Shown here piece by piece: positions 50,946 to 62,017 of a DNA stretch of 64,000 nt. The notes under the pieces were generated by a model. That model was not told the DNA's origin. It did no database searches and saw nothing but the letters and a program-made list of their open reading frames with translations. A program made the position numbers and the translations under genes. Positions within the stretch are counted from its first letter, which is position 1, and each line of letters begins with the position of its first letter. The stretch is taken from positions 124,001 through 188,000 of the forward strand of contig NZ_RKMH01000011.1 in assembly GCF_003797185.1 (NCBI RefSeq), given 5' to 3'. The stretch is from Gordonia oryzae (GTDB taxonomy: Bacteria > Actinomycetota > Actinomycetes > Mycobacteriales > Mycobacteriaceae).

Positions 50946-53071
50946 GCGAACCGGTGTACCTCGAACTGGGAATCGACGGACCGTCTCCCGAACTCACACC
51001 TGCCGTACGCGCCGCGTGCGTCGCACGCCCGCACGGACCAATCGAGTTCGGAGGCCCGGCAACCTATCCCGACGGCGTTGCCGATCATCTGCGACAGGCG
51101 GCTGCCCCGATCGTCGCGCGTTACCCGCAGTCCCGATCGGCGCTTCTGCCCCTGCTTCACCTGATGCAGTCGCAGGACGGACACCTCACCCGGGCCGGCA
51201 TCGGACTGTGCGCCGAGATCCTCGACCTCACCGACGCCCAGGTCGCCGCGGTCGCCACCTTCTACTCGATGTTCCGCCGCACGCCCACCGGTGAGTACCT
51301 GGTCGGTGTGTGCACCAACACCCTCTGTGGGGTTCTCGGCGGTGACGAGATCCTGCGCACGGTATGTGAACACCTCGGTGTCGCACCCGGAGAGACCACC
51401 GACGATCGCCGGATCACCGTAGAGCATCTCGAATGCAACGCGGCCTGCGATCTCGCCCCGGTGGTGATGGTCAACTGGGAATACTTCGACCAGCAGACCC
51501 CGGAGTCGGTCGTCGAACTCGTCGAGGACCTGCGGGCCGGGATCGAGGTCACGCCCAGTCGTGGCGATCGGGCGGTGGCCGGGTTCCGGGACACCGCAGC
51601 AGTATTGGCAGGAGCCGGAGAGGTCGCGTCGCCCACCGCTGGTGATGCCGGGTCCGGTGATCGCAGGCCCACCGAGTATCCGGTCGAGGACGAGCCCGCA
51701 GCGCCGCCGGTCCTGTCGCGGCACTGGGCCGAGCCGGGGTCGTGGACCCTGGATAACTATCGCCGCCACAACGGGTACCGGGGCCTGCGCGCCGCGCTGG
51801 ACATGGCTCCCGACGCCGTCATCGAGGCGGTCAAGTCGGCGGGGTTGCGCGGGCGCGGCGGGGCAGGTTTCCCGGTGGGACTGAAGTGGTCGTTCATCCC
51901 GCAGAGCAAGGGGGACGCCCCGAATCCGGATGCGCCACCGCACTATCTGGTGGTCAACGCCGACGAGTCCGAGCCGGGCACCTGCAAGGACATGCCACTG
52001 ATGCTCGCATCTCCGCACGCACTCGTGGAGGGAGCGATCATCGCGGCCTACGCGATCCGGGCGCGCCACGCCTTCATCTACCTGCGCGGTGAGGTCGTCG
52101 GGGTGCTGCGTCGCCTGCGTCAGGCCGTCGACGAGGCCTACGCCGCAGGCTATTTGGGTCACAACATCCTCGGATCGGGAATCGACGTCGACCTCGTGGT
52201 ACACGCCGGCGCGGGCGCCTACATCTGCGGTGAGGAAACGGCCCTGCTCGACTCGCTCGAGGGCCGTCGCGGCCAGCCCCGCCTGCGCCCGCCGTTCCCC
52301 GCGGTCGCCGGCCTGTACGCGAGCCCGACCGTGGTCAACAACGTCGAATCGATCGCCAGCGTCCCGGCGATCCTGCGCAACGGCATCGACTGGTTCCGCG
52401 CCATGGGCACCGAGAAGTCGCCGGGATTCACGCTGTACTCGCTGTCGGGACACGTCAACCATCCCGGACAGTACGAGGCTCCCCTCGGTATCACCCTGCG
52501 GCAGTTGCTCGATCGAGCCGGTGGCGTCCGCGAGGGGCACCACCTCAAGTTCTGGACGCCGGGCGGATCGTCGACACCAATGCTCACCGCCCATCATCTC
52601 GATGTCCCACTGGACTACGAGGGCGTCGCCGAGGCCGGATCAATGCTGGGTACCAAGGCCTTACAGATCTTCGACGAGACCACCTGCGTGGTGCGGGCGG
52701 TGCTGCGCTGGACCGAGTTCTACGCACACGAGTCATGCGGCAAGTGCACACCGTGCCGGGAGGGCACCTACTGGCTGGTGCAGCAGTTGCGTGCCATCGA
52801 GTCCGGCGACCTCGACGCCGACGAGATGTCCGCGGCACTCGAGGTCCTCTCCGACGTCACCACCAGCATCGTCGGGAAGTCGTTCTGCGCACTCGGCGAC
52901 GGCGCCGGAAGCCCAATCGTGTCGGCGCTCACGTACTTCCGGGACGAATTCCTCGCCCACACCCGCCCCGGGTCGGGTCCGGACGCGCGCGGACGCTGCT
53001 CGTTCGATCCCGCCGCGTCGACCGTCTTCACCGACCACCGCACGCCGTACGTCCCGGGAGCGAGCCGATGA
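50942..53071 (+). CDS. nuoEF: Fused NADH-quinone oxidoreductase subunits E and F
   Basis: One uninterrupted 709-codon frame holds both subunits. Residues about 1-200 are Nuo[32 protein letters not shown] and the N1a [2Fe-2S] ligands in VCTNTLCG (Cys124, Cys129) and [13 protein letters not shown] linker of about 55 residues rich in Ala/Gly/Pro/Asp follows. From about 257 comes Nuo[15 protein letters not shown], the NADH site [16 protein letters not shown], the FMN site [19 protein letters not shown], and N3 ligands in [12 protein letters not shown] and KSFCALGDG. The linker has no ATG and no GTG preceded by a ribosome site, so a separate NuoF start is unlikely. Family members are normally two proteins (about 250 and 445 residues in M. 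tuberculosis). It oxidises NADH and passes electrons from FMN to N3. Confidence 0.93.
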   Translation: MSEPVYLELGIDGPSPELTPAVRAACVARPHGPIEFGGPATYPDGVADHLRQAAAPIVARYPQSRSALLPLLHLMQSQDGHLTRAGIGLCAEILDLTDAQVAAVATFYSMFRRTPTGEYLVGVCTNTLCGVLGGDEILRTVCEHLGVAPGETTDDRRITVEHLECNAACDLAPVVMVNWEYFDQQTPESVVELVEDLRAGIEVTPSRGDRAVAGFRDTAAVLAGAGEVASPTAGDAGSGDRRPTEYPVEDEPAAPPVLSRHWAEPGSWTLDNYRRHNGYRGLRAALDMAPDAVIEAVKSAGLRGRGGAGFPVGLKWSFIPQSKGDAPNPDAPPHYLVVNADESEPGTCKDMPLMLASPHALVEGAIIAAYAIRARHAFIYLRGEVVGVLRRLRQAVDEAYAAGYLGHNILGSGIDVDLVVHAGAGAYICGEETALLDSLEGRRGQPRLRPPFPAVAGLYASPTVVNNVESIASVPAILRNGIDWFRAMGTEKSPGFTLYSLSGHVNHPGQYEAPLGITLRQLLDRAGGVREGHHLKFWTPGGSSTPMLTAHHLDVPLDYEGVAEAGSMLGTKALQIFDETTCVVRAVLRWTEFYAHESCGKCTPCREGTYWLVQQLRAIESGDLDADEMSAALEVLSDVTTSIVGKSFCALGDGAGSPIVSALTYFRDEFLAHTRPGSGPDARGRCSFDPAASTVFTDHRTPYVPGASR

Positions 53072-55470
53072 CCGCACTGTCCGACCGGCCCTCGTCCGCC
53101 GAACCCGCCGAACTCGTCACCGCGACCATCGACGGCACCGAAGTGCGAGTACCGCCCGGCACCTTGGTGATCCGAGCCGCCGAACGTGCCGGCATCCAGA
53201 TCCCCCGGTTCTGCGATCACCCGCTGCTCGCCCCGGTCGGTGCGTGCCGGCAGTGTCTCGTCGAGGTCGAGGGGCAACGCAAACCGCTCGCATCGTGCAC
53301 CACGACGATCACCGAGGGCATGGAGGTCCGCACCCAACTCGGCTCGGAGATCGCCGAGAAGGCCCAGCGCGGGGTGATGGAACTGCTGCTCATCAACCAT
53401 CCGCTGGACTGCCCGATCTGCGACAAGGGCGGTGAATGCCCGCTGCAGAACCAGGCGATGACCGCGGGGCGGCCACGCTCGCGGTTCACCGGACCCAAAC
53501 GCACCTACGCCAAACCGGTTCCGCTGTCCTCGGCGGTGCTGCTCGACCGGGAGCGGTGCGTGCTGTGCGCCCGCTGCACCCGCTTCGCCGACCAGATCGC
53601 CGGCGACCCACTCATCGAGCTCGCCGATCGCGGTGCGCTGCAACAGGTCAGCACCGCCGACGGAGTCCCGTTCGACTCGTACTTCTCCGGCAACGCCGTG
53701 CAGATCTGTCCCGTCGGCGCGTTGACCGGCACCGCCTACCGGTTCCGCGCGCGGCCGTTCGACCTGGTGTCCACGCCGAGCACCTGCGAACACTGTGCGA
53801 GCGGCTGCGCCCAGCGCACCGACCATCGGCGCGGAAAGGTGTTGCGGCGCCTGGCGGCCGACGACCCCGCGGTCAACGAGGAGTGGAACTGCGACAAGGG
53901 ACGCTGGGCGTTCGCCTACACCGCCGCCGCCGATCGACTCACCACACCGCTGGTCCGGGACCGGCATGGACAGCTGCGGGAGGTGTCGTGGGCGCAGGCG
54001 TTGCGCGCTGCCGCCGACGGATTGCAGGGCGCCCGGGGTCGTGCCGGGGTCCTCACCGGTGGCCGGATCACCGCCGAGGACGCCTACGCCTACGTCCGGT
54101 TCGCGCGAACCGTCCTCGGCACCAACGACATCGACTTCCGCTCCCGGCCGCACAGCGCCGAGGAGACCGCCTTTCTCACCCGCCTCGTCGCCGCCCGTGC
54201 CGACGACCTCACCTACGACGCACTGGTCACGGCGCCGACCGTGCTACTCGCCGGATTCGAGCCGGAAGAGGAGTCCCCGATCGTCTTCCTGCGGCTGCGT
54301 CGCGCGGTGCGCGCCACCGGCACCCGAATCCACACCATCGCGCCCTGGCGCAGTCCGGGCGTCGAGAAGCTCAACGGCACTGTGCTTCCCGCCGCTCCCG
54401 GTGACGAGGCCACGGTACTCGATGACGACTCCACCGCGACTCTACTGGGGGACTCGGGATCGGTCATCATCGTCGGCGAACGTCTCGCGACCGCACCGGG
54501 CGCCCTGTCGGCGGCAGCACGGCTCGCCGAACGGACCGGCGCACGGCTGGTGTGGATTCCTCGTCGGGCCGGCGATCGCGGAGCGGTGGAGGTCGGCGCG
54601 TTGCCGACCCTGCTGCCCGGCGGCCGGCCGGTCACCGATGCCACCGCACGACTCCAGGTCGCCGGGCTCTGGCAGGCGCGCGATCTCCCGTCCCTCCCCG
54701 GGCGCGACAGTGGCGAGATCCTCTCCGCTGCAACCGCCGGGCGCCTCGACGCGCTGCTCGTCGGTGGCGTCGATCCGGCCGATCTCCCCGACCCCGCCGC
54801 GGCGATCGCCGCTCTCGACGCGGTGGGATTCCTGGTGAGCCTGGAGATCCGGACATCAGCAGTGACCGAACGCGCCGACGTGGTGCTGCCGGTCGCGGCG
54901 GCCACGGAGAAGGCGGGAATGTTCCTCGACTGGGAGGGCCGGGCACGCCCGTTCCCCGCGGCCCTCGCCGACACCGGGCGGCTATCGGATCATCGGGTCC
55001 TCGACGCGCTGGCGCAAGCGGCGGGTGTCTCACTGAACTGCCGCGAGATCACCGATATTCGAGCACAATTGGGCCGTCTCGGCCCGTGGACGGGCCCTCG
55101 ACCAGACATACCGGCACCCCCGGAGTCGGCGGCCCGCACACCCGGCCCCGGCGAGGCGGTGCTGTCGACCTGGCATCTGCTGCTCGACGACGCCCGACTC
55201 CTCGACGGGGAGCCGTATCTCGCCGGCACCGCGCACGCATCGGTCGCGCGATGCTCGGCGGCCACGGCGAACACCGTCGGACTCACCGACGGACACGACG
55301 TCGAACTGGGTACCGACTCGGGCACACTGACCCTTCCGCTGCTGATCACCGACATGGTCGACGGCGTGGTGTGGGTGCCCGCCAATTCGGTTTCCTCACA
55401 TGTCCGTTCGCAGCTCCACGCAGAGTCCGGCGACGTTGTTGCCATCCGTCCGGCGGAAGGGCAGTCGTGA
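53068..55470 (+). CDS. nuoG: NADH-quinone oxidoreductase subunit G
   Basis: 800 residues. N-terminal ferredoxin-like domain with N1b ligands ([27 protein letters not shown]), then the His-Cys3 cluster N5 ([20 protein letters not shown]) and N4 ([14 protein letters not shown] plus QICPVGAL). A further cysteine set, [12 protein letters not shown] with NCDKGRW about 30 residues on, gives the off-pathway N7 [4Fe-4S] cluster seen in some bacteria. The rest is a molybdopterin-oxidoreductase-like domain without a cofactor (about 280-790). It joins NuoEF to the rest of the arm. ATGA overlap with nuoEF and GTGA overlap with nuoH. Confidence 0.96.
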   Translation: MTALSDRPSSAEPAELVTATIDGTEVRVPPGTLVIRAAERAGIQIPRFCDHPLLAPVGACRQCLVEVEGQRKPLASCTTTITEGMEVRTQLGSEIAEKAQRGVMELLLINHPLDCPICDKGGECPLQNQAMTAGRPRSRFTGPKRTYAKPVPLSSAVLLDRERCVLCARCTRFADQIAGDPLIELADRGALQQVSTADGVPFDSYFSGNAVQICPVGALTGTAYRFRARPFDLVSTPSTCEHCASGCAQRTDHRRGKVLRRLAADDPAVNEEWNCDKGRWAFAYTAAADRLTTPLVRDRHGQLREVSWAQALRAAADGLQGARGRAGVLTGGRITAEDAYAYVRFARTVLGTNDIDFRSRPHSAEETAFLTRLVAARADDLTYDALVTAPTVLLAGFEPEEESPIVFLRLRRAVRATGTRIHTIAPWRSPGVEKLNGTVLPAAPGDEATVLDDDSTATLLGDSGSVIIVGERLATAPGALSAAARLAERTGARLVWIPRRAGDRGAVEVGALPTLLPGGRPVTDATARLQVAGLWQARDLPSLPGRDSGEILSAATAGRLDALLVGGVDPADLPDPAAAIAALDAVGFLVSLEIRTSAVTERADVVLPVAAATEKAGMFLDWEGRARPFPAALADTGRLSDHRVLDALAQAAGVSLNCREITDIRAQLGRLGPWTGPRPDIPAPPESAARTPGPGEAVLSTWHLLLDDARLLDGEPYLAGTAHASVARCSAATANTVGLTDGHDVELGTDSGTLTLPLLITDMVDGVVWVPANSVSSHVRSQLHAESGDVVAIRPAEGQS

Positions 55471-56750
55471 ACCTGGCAGCCACCGACTATCCCGACCTCG
55501 CCGACTTCGGGCACGACCCGTGGTGGCTCGTGCTCATCAAGGCGGTGGCGGTCTTCGCCTTTCTGGTGGCCAATCCGCTCGTCGCGATCCTCGCCGAACG
55601 AAAGATCATGGCCCGCATGCAAGCCCGACTCGGACCCAACCGGGTCGGTCCGCACGGGATGTTGCAGAGCATGGCCGACGGTGTGAAACTCGCACTGAAA
55701 GAGGGCATCACACCGTTCGGCGTCGACAAGGTCCTCTACCTGGTCGCACCCGTCATCGCGGTGGTCCCGGCCATCATGGCGTTCGCGGTGATCCCATTCG
55801 GCCCGATGGTCTCGGTGTTCGGTCACCACACCCCGCTGCAGCTGACCGACCTGCCCGTCGGGGTCCTGTTCATCCTGGCGGTGGCGTCGATCGGGGTCTA
55901 CGGAATCGTATTGGCCGGCTGGTCCTCCGGGTCCACCTATCCCCTGCTCGGCGGACTGCGCTCGACCGCACAGGTCATCTCCTACGAGATCGCGATGGGC
56001 CTGACCTTCGCCGCGGTGTTCCTCGACTCGGGCACCATGTCGACCTCGGAGATCGTTGCCGGACAACACAACTACTGGTATGGCCTGGTGTTGCTCCCGT
56101 CCTTCGTCATCTACGCGGTGTCGATGGTCGGCGAAACCAACCGCGCGCCCTTCGATCTCCCCGAGGCCGAGGGCGAACTCGTCGGCGGCTTCCACACCGA
56201 GTACTCCTCACTGAAGTTCGCGATGTTCATGCTCGCCGAATACATCAACATGGTGACCGTGTCGGCACTGGCCACCACGCTGTTCCTCGGCGGCTGGCAG
56301 GCGCCGTGGCCGCTGAGTCTGTGGGATGGAGCCAATTCCGGCTGGTGGCCGATTCTGTGGTTCACCCTCAAGGTCTGGGTGTTCATGTTCGTCTTCATCT
56401 GGTTGCGCACCAGCCTGCCGCGTCTGCGCTACGACCAGTTCATGAACCTCGGCTGGAAGGTCCTCATCCCGGTGTCGTTGACCTGGGTGATGATCGTCGC
56501 GCTGATCCGCGCGGCATTCGGTTCGGCCAGCGACACGGTGCCACGGGCATTGGTGTCGGCGGCCGTCGGGCTGGTGGTGACCCTCCTGTTGCTCTGGCTC
56601 GTGCGGCGCGTCGTGCGCCCAGCGCCACACATCCCGGTACCGGACACCCCCGCGCCCCGAGGCGAGATCCCGTTCGACCCGATGGCCGGCGGCTTCCCGG
56701 TACCGCCCCTACCCGGCCAACTCCCCGCGAAGGAGACCACCGATGCCTGA
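55467..56750 (+). CDS. nuoH: NADH-quinone oxidoreductase subunit H
   Basis: 427 residues from the GTG at 55467. Eight or nine transmembrane helices. Key motifs: [20 protein letters not shown] after helix 1, the acidic quinone-chamber loop [20 protein letters not shown], and [18 protein letters not shown]. The C-terminal 60 residues are a proline-rich cytoplasmic tail typical of actinobacteria. It is the membrane subunit coupling quinone reduction to proton pumping. It overlaps nuoI by 8 bp. Confidence 0.97.
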   Translation: MNLAATDYPDLADFGHDPWWLVLIKAVAVFAFLVANPLVAILAERKIMARMQARLGPNRVGPHGMLQSMADGVKLALKEGITPFGVDKVLYLVAPVIAVVPAIMAFAVIPFGPMVSVFGHHTPLQLTDLPVGVLFILAVASIGVYGIVLAGWSSGSTYPLLGGLRSTAQVISYEIAMGLTFAAVFLDSGTMSTSEIVAGQHNYWYGLVLLPSFVIYAVSMVGETNRAPFDLPEAEGELVGGFHTEYSSLKFAMFMLAEYINMVTVSALATTLFLGGWQAPWPLSLWDGANSGWWPILWFTLKVWVFMFVFIWLRTSLPRLRYDQFMNLGWKVLIPVSLTWVMIVALIRAAFGSASDTVPRALVSAAVGLVVTLLLLWLVRRVVRPAPHIPVPDTPAPRGEIPFDPMAGGFPVPPLPGQLPAKETTDA

Positions 56751-57366
56751 CTTTCTCAAGCCCCCCAAGCCCTTGAGCGGCATGGGTGTGACGTTCTCGT
56801 CGATGTTCGCGCCGACGGTGACCGAGCAGTACCCCGAGGAGAAGAAGCCGACCGCGCCTCGGTATCACGGTCGGCACCAACTCAATCGGCACCCCGACGG
56901 TCTCGAGAAGTGCGTGGGCTGCGAACTCTGCGCATGGGCCTGCCCGGCCGATGCGATCTTCGTCGAGGGCGCCGACAACACCGACGAGCAGCGCTACTCG
57001 CCGGGCGAACGGTACGGCCGCGTCTACCAGATCAATTACCTCCGGTGCATCGGCTGCGGACTGTGCATCGAAGCCTGCCCCACCCGGGCATTGACGATGA
57101 CCAACGACTACGAACTCGCCGACGACAACCGCGCCGACCTCATCTACGAGAAGCAGCAGTTGCTCGCGCCGCTACCGGCGGGCACAGAGCCGACACCGCA
57201 CGATGTCAGCGCTGCGGCCGCAGCGGGGACGGCACCACGAGAGGCCGACTACTACCTGGGACGTGTCAGCCCCGACGGCACCGTGACCGGCCGGACCGCC
57301 GGTGCCGAGACCACCGACGCCGTGACCACCAGCATCGGAACCACCAGCGCCGGGGTCGTGCCGTGA
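56743..57366 (+). CDS. nuoI: NADH-quinone oxidoreductase subunit I
   Basis: 207 residues. Two [4Fe-4S] ferredoxin motifs carry clusters N6a and N6b: [16 protein letters not shown] (about 57-72) and [16 protein letters not shown] (about 103-118). The N-terminal amphipathic helix contains [20 protein letters not shown], and [20 protein letters not shown] precedes the first cluster. The C-terminal 60 residues are a Thr/Ala-rich extension without structure. It relays electrons from NuoG to NuoB. Confidence 0.96.
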   Translation: MPDFLKPPKPLSGMGVTFSSMFAPTVTEQYPEEKKPTAPRYHGRHQLNRHPDGLEKCVGCELCAWACPADAIFVEGADNTDEQRYSPGERYGRVYQINYLRCIGCGLCIEACPTRALTMTNDYELADDNRADLIYEKQQLLAPLPAGTEPTPHDVSAAAAAGTAPREADYYLGRVSPDGTVTGRTAGAETTDAVTTSIGTTSAGVVP

Positions 57367-58160
57367 GTGCCCCGACGATCCCGGCGCACTCGGGCGTGGC
57401 ACTGGCCGACGCGGTGCTCGCCGACGCCGCCCGCACCTCCGCCGGCGAGGCGGTGCAGTTCTGGATTCTCGGCGTCGTGGCCGTCGCCGGCGCGTTGGGG
57501 GTGGTCTTCGCCACCAAGGCCGTGTATTCGGCGATGTTCCTGACCACCACGATGATCGTGCTGGCCGTCTTCTACGTCGCGCAGGGCGCCCTGTTCCTCG
57601 GCGTCGTGCAGGTGGTCGTCTACACCGGCGCGGTGATGATGTTGTTCTTGTTCGTGCTCATGCTGATTGGCGTGGACTCGTCGGATTCCCTGGTCGAAAC
57701 GCTGCGCGGACAACGGTCTGCCGCGGTGGTGTTGGGAATCGGATTCGGCGCGTTGCTGTGTGGCGGTATCGGTGCGGCGACCGTCGCGATCACCGCACCG
57801 CCGGGCGCGGTGGCTGCCCGGCCGCCGGGGAGTAACGGAGCCGTCGATGCCATCGCCGAACTGATCTTCGTGCGCTACCTGTGGGCGTTCGAACTCACCG
57901 GCGCCCTGCTGATCACGGCGACACTGGGCGCGATGGTGCTGGCGCACCGAGAACGCCTCGGGCCGAAGCGGACCCAGCGGGAGATCTCGATCGAGCGGTT
58001 CCGCAAGGGCATCGTCGTCACACCGCTGCCGAGTCCGGGAGTCTTCGCCCGGCACAATGCCGTCGACATCCCCGCCCTGCTCCCCGACGGCACCCCGTCG
58101 GAGTTGTCGGTCAACGCACGATTGCGCGCCCGACAGCCGGATCGGGGGACTGCGAAGTGA
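57363..58160 (+). CDS. nuoJ: NADH-quinone oxidoreductase subunit J
   Basis: 265 residues from the GTG at 57363, which overlaps the nuoI stop. Five transmembrane helices (from about 33 to 185). The central [20 protein letters not shown] contains the pi-bulge segment of helix 3 that takes part in coupling. The N-terminal 30 residues and the C-terminal 80 residues are soluble extensions, the latter ([20 protein letters not shown]) usual in actinobacterial NuoJ. GTGA overlap with nuoK. Confidence 0.95.
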   Translation: MSAPTIPAHSGVALADAVLADAARTSAGEAVQFWILGVVAVAGALGVVFATKAVYSAMFLTTTMIVLAVFYVAQGALFLGVVQVVVYTGAVMMLFLFVLMLIGVDSSDSLVETLRGQRSAAVVLGIGFGALLCGGIGAATVAITAPPGAVAARPPGSNGAVDAIAELIFVRYLWAFELTGALLITATLGAMVLAHRERLGPKRTQREISIERFRKGIVVTPLPSPGVFARHNAVDIPALLPDGTPSELSVNARLRARQPDRGTAK

Positions 58161-58456
58161 ACCCCGAGAACTACCTGTATCTCTCGGCCCTGCTGTTCGC
58201 GATCGGTGCGGCCGGGGTGTTGTTGCGGCGCAACGCGATCGTCGTGTTCATGTGTGTCGAGCTGATGCTCAACGCCGCGAACCTGTCGTTCGTGACCTTC
58301 GCGCGTATGCAGAGCAGTGTCGACGGGCAGGTGATCGCGTTCTTCACGATGGTGGTCGCTGCCGCCGAGGTGGTCGTCGGACTCGCGATCATCATGATGA
58401 TCTTCCGATCCCGGCGCAGCGCCTCGGTCGATGACGCCGCTCTGCTGCGGAGATAG
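58157..58456 (+). CDS. nuoK: NADH-quinone oxidoreductase subunit K
   Basis: 99 residues from the GTG at 58157. Three transmembrane helices. The second contains the essential membrane glutamate in [17 protein letters not shown]; a second acidic residue lies in [11 protein letters not shown] of helix 3. Typical full length. Part of the proton-translocating membrane arm. Confidence 0.96.
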   Translation: MNPENYLYLSALLFAIGAAGVLLRRNAIVVFMCVELMLNAANLSFVTFARMQSSVDGQVIAFFTMVVAAAEVVVGLAIIMMIFRSRRSASVDDAALLRR

Positions 58457-58483
58457 GGACGGCCGGGAGATGAGGAGGGCGGC

Positions 58484-60403
58484 ATGAGCGCCGACACGTC
58501 AGCAAGCATCCTCTGGGTGGTTCCCGCGCTGCCACTACTGGGTGCGGCAGTGCTGCTGTTGGCGGGCAGGCGCACCGACCGCTGGGGGCATTACCTCGCA
58601 TGCGTGCTAGCCGGAGCGTCGTTCTGCGTCGGCGTCGCACTGTTCGTCGGGATGCTCGGCCGGACCACCGCCGACCGTCCCGTACACCAGGTGCTGTTCA
58701 CGTGGCTGCACATCACCCCGGCCGGAGCCGACAGCGGCGGCCTGAGCGTCGACATGGGGCTCTATCTCGATCAGCTGTCGATATGTTTCGTCCTGTTGAT
58801 CACCGGCGTCGGCACCCTGATCCACATCTATTCGATCGGCTACATGGCCGCAGACCCCGACCGTCGCCGATTCTTCGCCTACCTCAACCTCTTCCTCGCC
58901 GCGATGCTCGTGCTGGTACTCGCCGACTCCTACCTCGGCCTCTATCTCGGTTGGGAGGGAGTCGGTCTCGCGTCCTACCTGCTGATCGGCTTCTGGCAGC
59001 AGCGGCCCTCGGCGGCGACCGCCGCGAAGAAGGCATTCGTGGTGAACCGCGTCGGCGATGTCGGGTTGGCGGTCGCGCTGATGGTCATGTTCGCAACCTT
59101 CGGATCGGTGTCGTTCACCACCGTGTTCGCCGGTGCCGACGCCGCCGGACACGCCACCATGACCGCACTGGGTTTCCTGCTGTTGCTCGCCGCGTGCGGC
59201 AAATCCGCCCAGGTGCCGTTGCAATCGTGGCTCGGTGACGCGATGGAGGGCCCGACGCCCGTGTCGGCGCTCATCCATGCGGCGACCATGGTGACCGCAG
59301 GCGTCTATCTGATCGCCCGCTCGCACGCGATCTTCGACGTCGCCCCGGACGCCCGTCTGGCCGTGGCGGTCGTCGGTGCGGTGACACTGCTGTTCGGCGC
59401 GATCATCGGTTGCGCCAAGGACGACATCAAGAAGGCACTGGCCGCCTCCACGATGAGCCAGATCGGCTACATGGTGCTGGCCGCGGGATTGGGGCCGGCC
59501 GGTTACGCATTCGCGATCATGCATCTGCTCACCCATGGGTTCTTCAAGGCCGGGTTGTTCCTCGGGGCGGGCTCGGTGATGCACGCGATGAACGACGAGA
59601 CCGACATGCGCCGATTCGGCGGGCTGCGCACATTCATGCCGATCACCTTCGTCACCTTCGGGCTCGGCTATCTGGCATTGATCGGGGTACCCCCGTTCTC
59701 GGGGTTCTTCTCCAAGGACCCGATCATCGAGGCGGCCTTCGGTGCCGGCGGTGTGCACGGGGTTCTCCTCGGTGGGGCCGCGCTGCTCGGTGCGGGCATC
59801 ACCGCCTTCTACATGACCCGCATCATGCTGATGACCTTCTTCGGCGAAAAGCGTTGGGCACCTGAGGCACACCCACACGAGGCGCCGGCCTCGATGACCG
59901 GCCCGATGATCCTGCTCGCACTCGGATCGGTCGCCGCGGGCGGGTTGCTGGTCAGCGGCGACGCGCTGGTGCACTGGCTGACACCGGTGGTCGGCGAGCA
60001 TCACATCGAGCTGCCGGTGCCCGCCTGGGTCGTAACGGTGGGTGTCCTGGTAGTGGTCGCGGCGGGTATCGGTGTCGCGTGGGCGCGATACGCCGGGGCT
60101 CCGATACCGCTGACAGCACCGCGCGAGGTCACCGCACTGACGGTCGCGGCACGTCGCGACCTCTACGGCGACGCGTTCAACGAACGCGTGTTGATGCGGC
60201 CCGGTCAGGCGCTCGCCCGTGGTCTCGACGTCCTCGAGTCCGAGGGGGTCGACGGCGCCGGGGTCGGCATCGGCACCTTGGTCACCGCGTCGTCGAATCG
60301 AATACGGCTGTGGCAGAGCGGTTTTGTCCGATCGTATGCGCTGACCATGCTGGCCGGGGCGACTGTCGTGGTGGCCGCGCTGATGCTGGTTAGGGGGGTG
60401 TAG
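58484..60403 (+). CDS. nuoL: NADH-quinone oxidoreductase subunit L
   Basis: 639 residues, the most distal antiporter-like subunit. The proton channel residues lie in [20 protein letters not shown] (glutamate of helix 5), [20 protein letters not shown] (lysine of helix 7), [20 protein letters not shown], and further lysines in [20 protein letters not shown] and [13 protein letters not shown]. The C-terminal region holds the long lateral helix (HL) and the anchoring helix ending [19 protein letters not shown] is just upstream of the ATG. Confidence 0.97.
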   Translation: MSADTSASILWVVPALPLLGAAVLLLAGRRTDRWGHYLACVLAGASFCVGVALFVGMLGRTTADRPVHQVLFTWLHITPAGADSGGLSVDMGLYLDQLSICFVLLITGVGTLIHIYSIGYMAADPDRRRFFAYLNLFLAAMLVLVLADSYLGLYLGWEGVGLASYLLIGFWQQRPSAATAAKKAFVVNRVGDVGLAVALMVMFATFGSVSFTTVFAGADAAGHATMTALGFLLLLAACGKSAQVPLQSWLGDAMEGPTPVSALIHAATMVTAGVYLIARSHAIFDVAPDARLAVAVVGAVTLLFGAIIGCAKDDIKKALAASTMSQIGYMVLAAGLGPAGYAFAIMHLLTHGFFKAGLFLGAGSVMHAMNDETDMRRFGGLRTFMPITFVTFGLGYLALIGVPPFSGFFSKDPIIEAAFGAGGVHGVLLGGAALLGAGITAFYMTRIMLMTFFGEKRWAPEAHPHEAPASMTGPMILLALGSVAAGGLLVSGDALVHWLTPVVGEHHIELPVPAWVVTVGVLVVVAAGIGVAWARYAGAPIPLTAPREVTALTVAARRDLYGDAFNERVLMRPGQALARGLDVLESEGVDGAGVGIGTLVTASSNRIRLWQSGFVRSYALTMLAGATVVVAALMLVRGV

Positions 60404-60406
60404 ACG

Positions 60407-62017
60407 ATGGGCTGGTTGACGATCCTGTGGCTGATCCCGGCAGTGGTCGCCGTGGGTGTGCTTGTGATCCCGGCACAACGCCCCGATCTCGCAAAGTGGG
60501 CGGGTCTACTCGGCACGGTAGCCGCGCTGGTGGTGTCGGTCGGGCTCGCGATCGGTTTCGATCCCGACGGCCCGCGCTATCAGTTCGTCACGAATGTGCG
60601 GTGGATCCCCTCGTTCGGCGCACGCTACGAACTGGGTCTCGACGGTATCGGGCTGGTCCTGATTCTGCTTACCACCGTGCTGATGCCGATCCTCGTGCTG
60701 GCCGGCTGGCGTGACGCCGATCATGCAGGTTCCCTGGATCATTCGGGTGGACGTCGGCAGAAGGGCCCGCACACCTACTTCGCGTTGATGCTGGCGGTCG
60801 AGGCGATGGTGCTGATGAGCTTCGTCGCCACCGATGTTCTGCTGTTCTACATCGTGTTCGAGGCCATGTTGATCCCGATGTACTTCCTCATCGGCGGTTT
60901 CGGCAGCGGTGGCACGCAGGCCGCCGCCGCGGTGAAGTTTCTGTTGTACAACCTGTTCGGTGGGCTGCTGATGCTCGCAGCGGTGATCGGGCTGTACGTC
61001 GTGACCGCACGCTCGGGGATCGGCGCCGACGGCCGCGGCACCTTCAGTCTCCCGGCGATCTCCGACGCGGTGGCCGGCGGACGCCTCGACGCGAGCACCG
61101 GGGTGCCGGCATTGCTGTTCGGCGGCTTCATGATCGCCTTCGCGATCAAGGCTCCGCTCTGGCCGTTGCACTCCTGGCTGCCCGATTCTGCGGTGGCGGC
61201 CACTCCGCCGTCAGCGGTGCTGATGATGGCCGTCGTCGACAAGGTCGGTACCTTCGCGATGCTACGGTTCTGTCTACAGCTGTTCCCTGAGGCATCGAAA
61301 ACCTTTGCCCCACTGATCATCGCGCTGTCGGTGATCGGCATCGTCTACGGCGCGATCCTGGCCATAGCGCAAACCGACATGATGCGGTTGATCGCCTACA
61401 CCTCGATCTCGCACTTCGGCTTCATCATCCTCGGCGTGTTCGCCATGACCAGCGAATCGCAGAGCGGTGCCACCCTGTACATGGTCAATCACGGAATCTC
61501 CACCGCGGCACTGTTCTTGATCGCCGGGTTCCTCGTCTCGCGACGCGGTAGCCGCCTGATCGCCGATTACGGTGGCATCGCGAAGGTCGCGCCGGTCCTC
61601 GCCGGCACCTTCCTCGTCGCCGGGCTGGCCACCCTGTCCCTTCCCGGCCTGTCTCCGTTCATCAGCGAATTCTTGGTGTTCATTGGCACTTTCACCCGGT
61701 ACCCGGTCGCCGCGATCGCGGCGTCGAGCGCGTTGGTCCTGTCCGCCATCTACATTCTCTGGCTCTATCAACGCATGATGGGTGGCTCGCCGACACCGGT
61801 GGAGGGTCCCGGCGCCGCCCGTCGGGCGATGCCTGATCTACACGGTCGCGAACGTCTCGTCGTGGCACCGCTGCTCGCCCTGCTGCTCGTCTTCGGGTTC
61901 TTCCCGCAGCCTCTGCTGACTCTGATCACCCCCACGGTCTCGCACACGCTGACCACCGTGGGACGCGACGACCCGGCACCGGCCGTGGTGGTCCCGAACA
62001 CCGGAGGTGGCAAGTGA
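60407..62017 (+). CDS. nuoM: NADH-quinone oxidoreductase subunit M
   Basis: 536 residues, an Mrp-antiporter-like subunit. LLFYIVFEAMLIPMYFLIGG has the helix-5 glutamate, KAPLWPLHSWLPDSAVAATP the helix-7 lysine, and AQTDMMRLIAYTSISHFGFI the helix-8 region with FISEFLVFIGTF near helix 12. Fourteen helices in all. Starts 3 bp after nuoL. Confidence 0.97.
   Translation: MGWLTILWLIPAVVAVGVLVIPAQRPDLAKWAGLLGTVAALVVSVGLAIGFDPDGPRYQFVTNVRWIPSFGARYELGLDGIGLVLILLTTVLMPILVLAGWRDADHAGSLDHSGGRRQKGPHTYFALMLAVEAMVLMSFVATDVLLFYIVFEAMLIPMYFLIGGFGSGGTQAAAAVKFLLYNLFGGLLMLAAVIGLYVVTARSGIGADGRGTFSLPAISDAVAGGRLDASTGVPALLFGGFMIAFAIKAPLWPLHSWLPDSAVAATPPSAVLMMAVVDKVGTFAMLRFCLQLFPEASKTFAPLIIALSVIGIVYGAILAIAQTDMMRLIAYTSISHFGFIILGVFAMTSESQSGATLYMVNHGISTAALFLIAGFLVSRRGSRLIADYGGIAKVAPVLAGTFLVAGLATLSLPGLSPFISEFLVFIGTFTRYPVAAIAASSALVLSAIYILWLYQRMMGGSPTPVEGPGAARRAMPDLHGRERLVVAPLLALLLVFGFFPQPLLTLITPTVSHTLTTVGRDDPAPAVVVPNTGGGK

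Noticed and set aside
51540-51720. Separate nuoF start inside the linker
   Set aside because: No ATG occurs and the only GTG (about 51575) is within the NuoE tail without a ribosome site; no stop codon separates the parts.
50810-52597. 595-codon open frame on the minus strand
   Set aside because: Antisense to nuoEF; composition is arginine/glycine/aspartate-rich shadow sequence with no family features.
58607-60478. 623-codon open frame on the minus strand
   Set aside because: It is exactly antisense to nuoL, rich in Arg/His/Asp/Gly without any domain, and arises from third-position GC bias.
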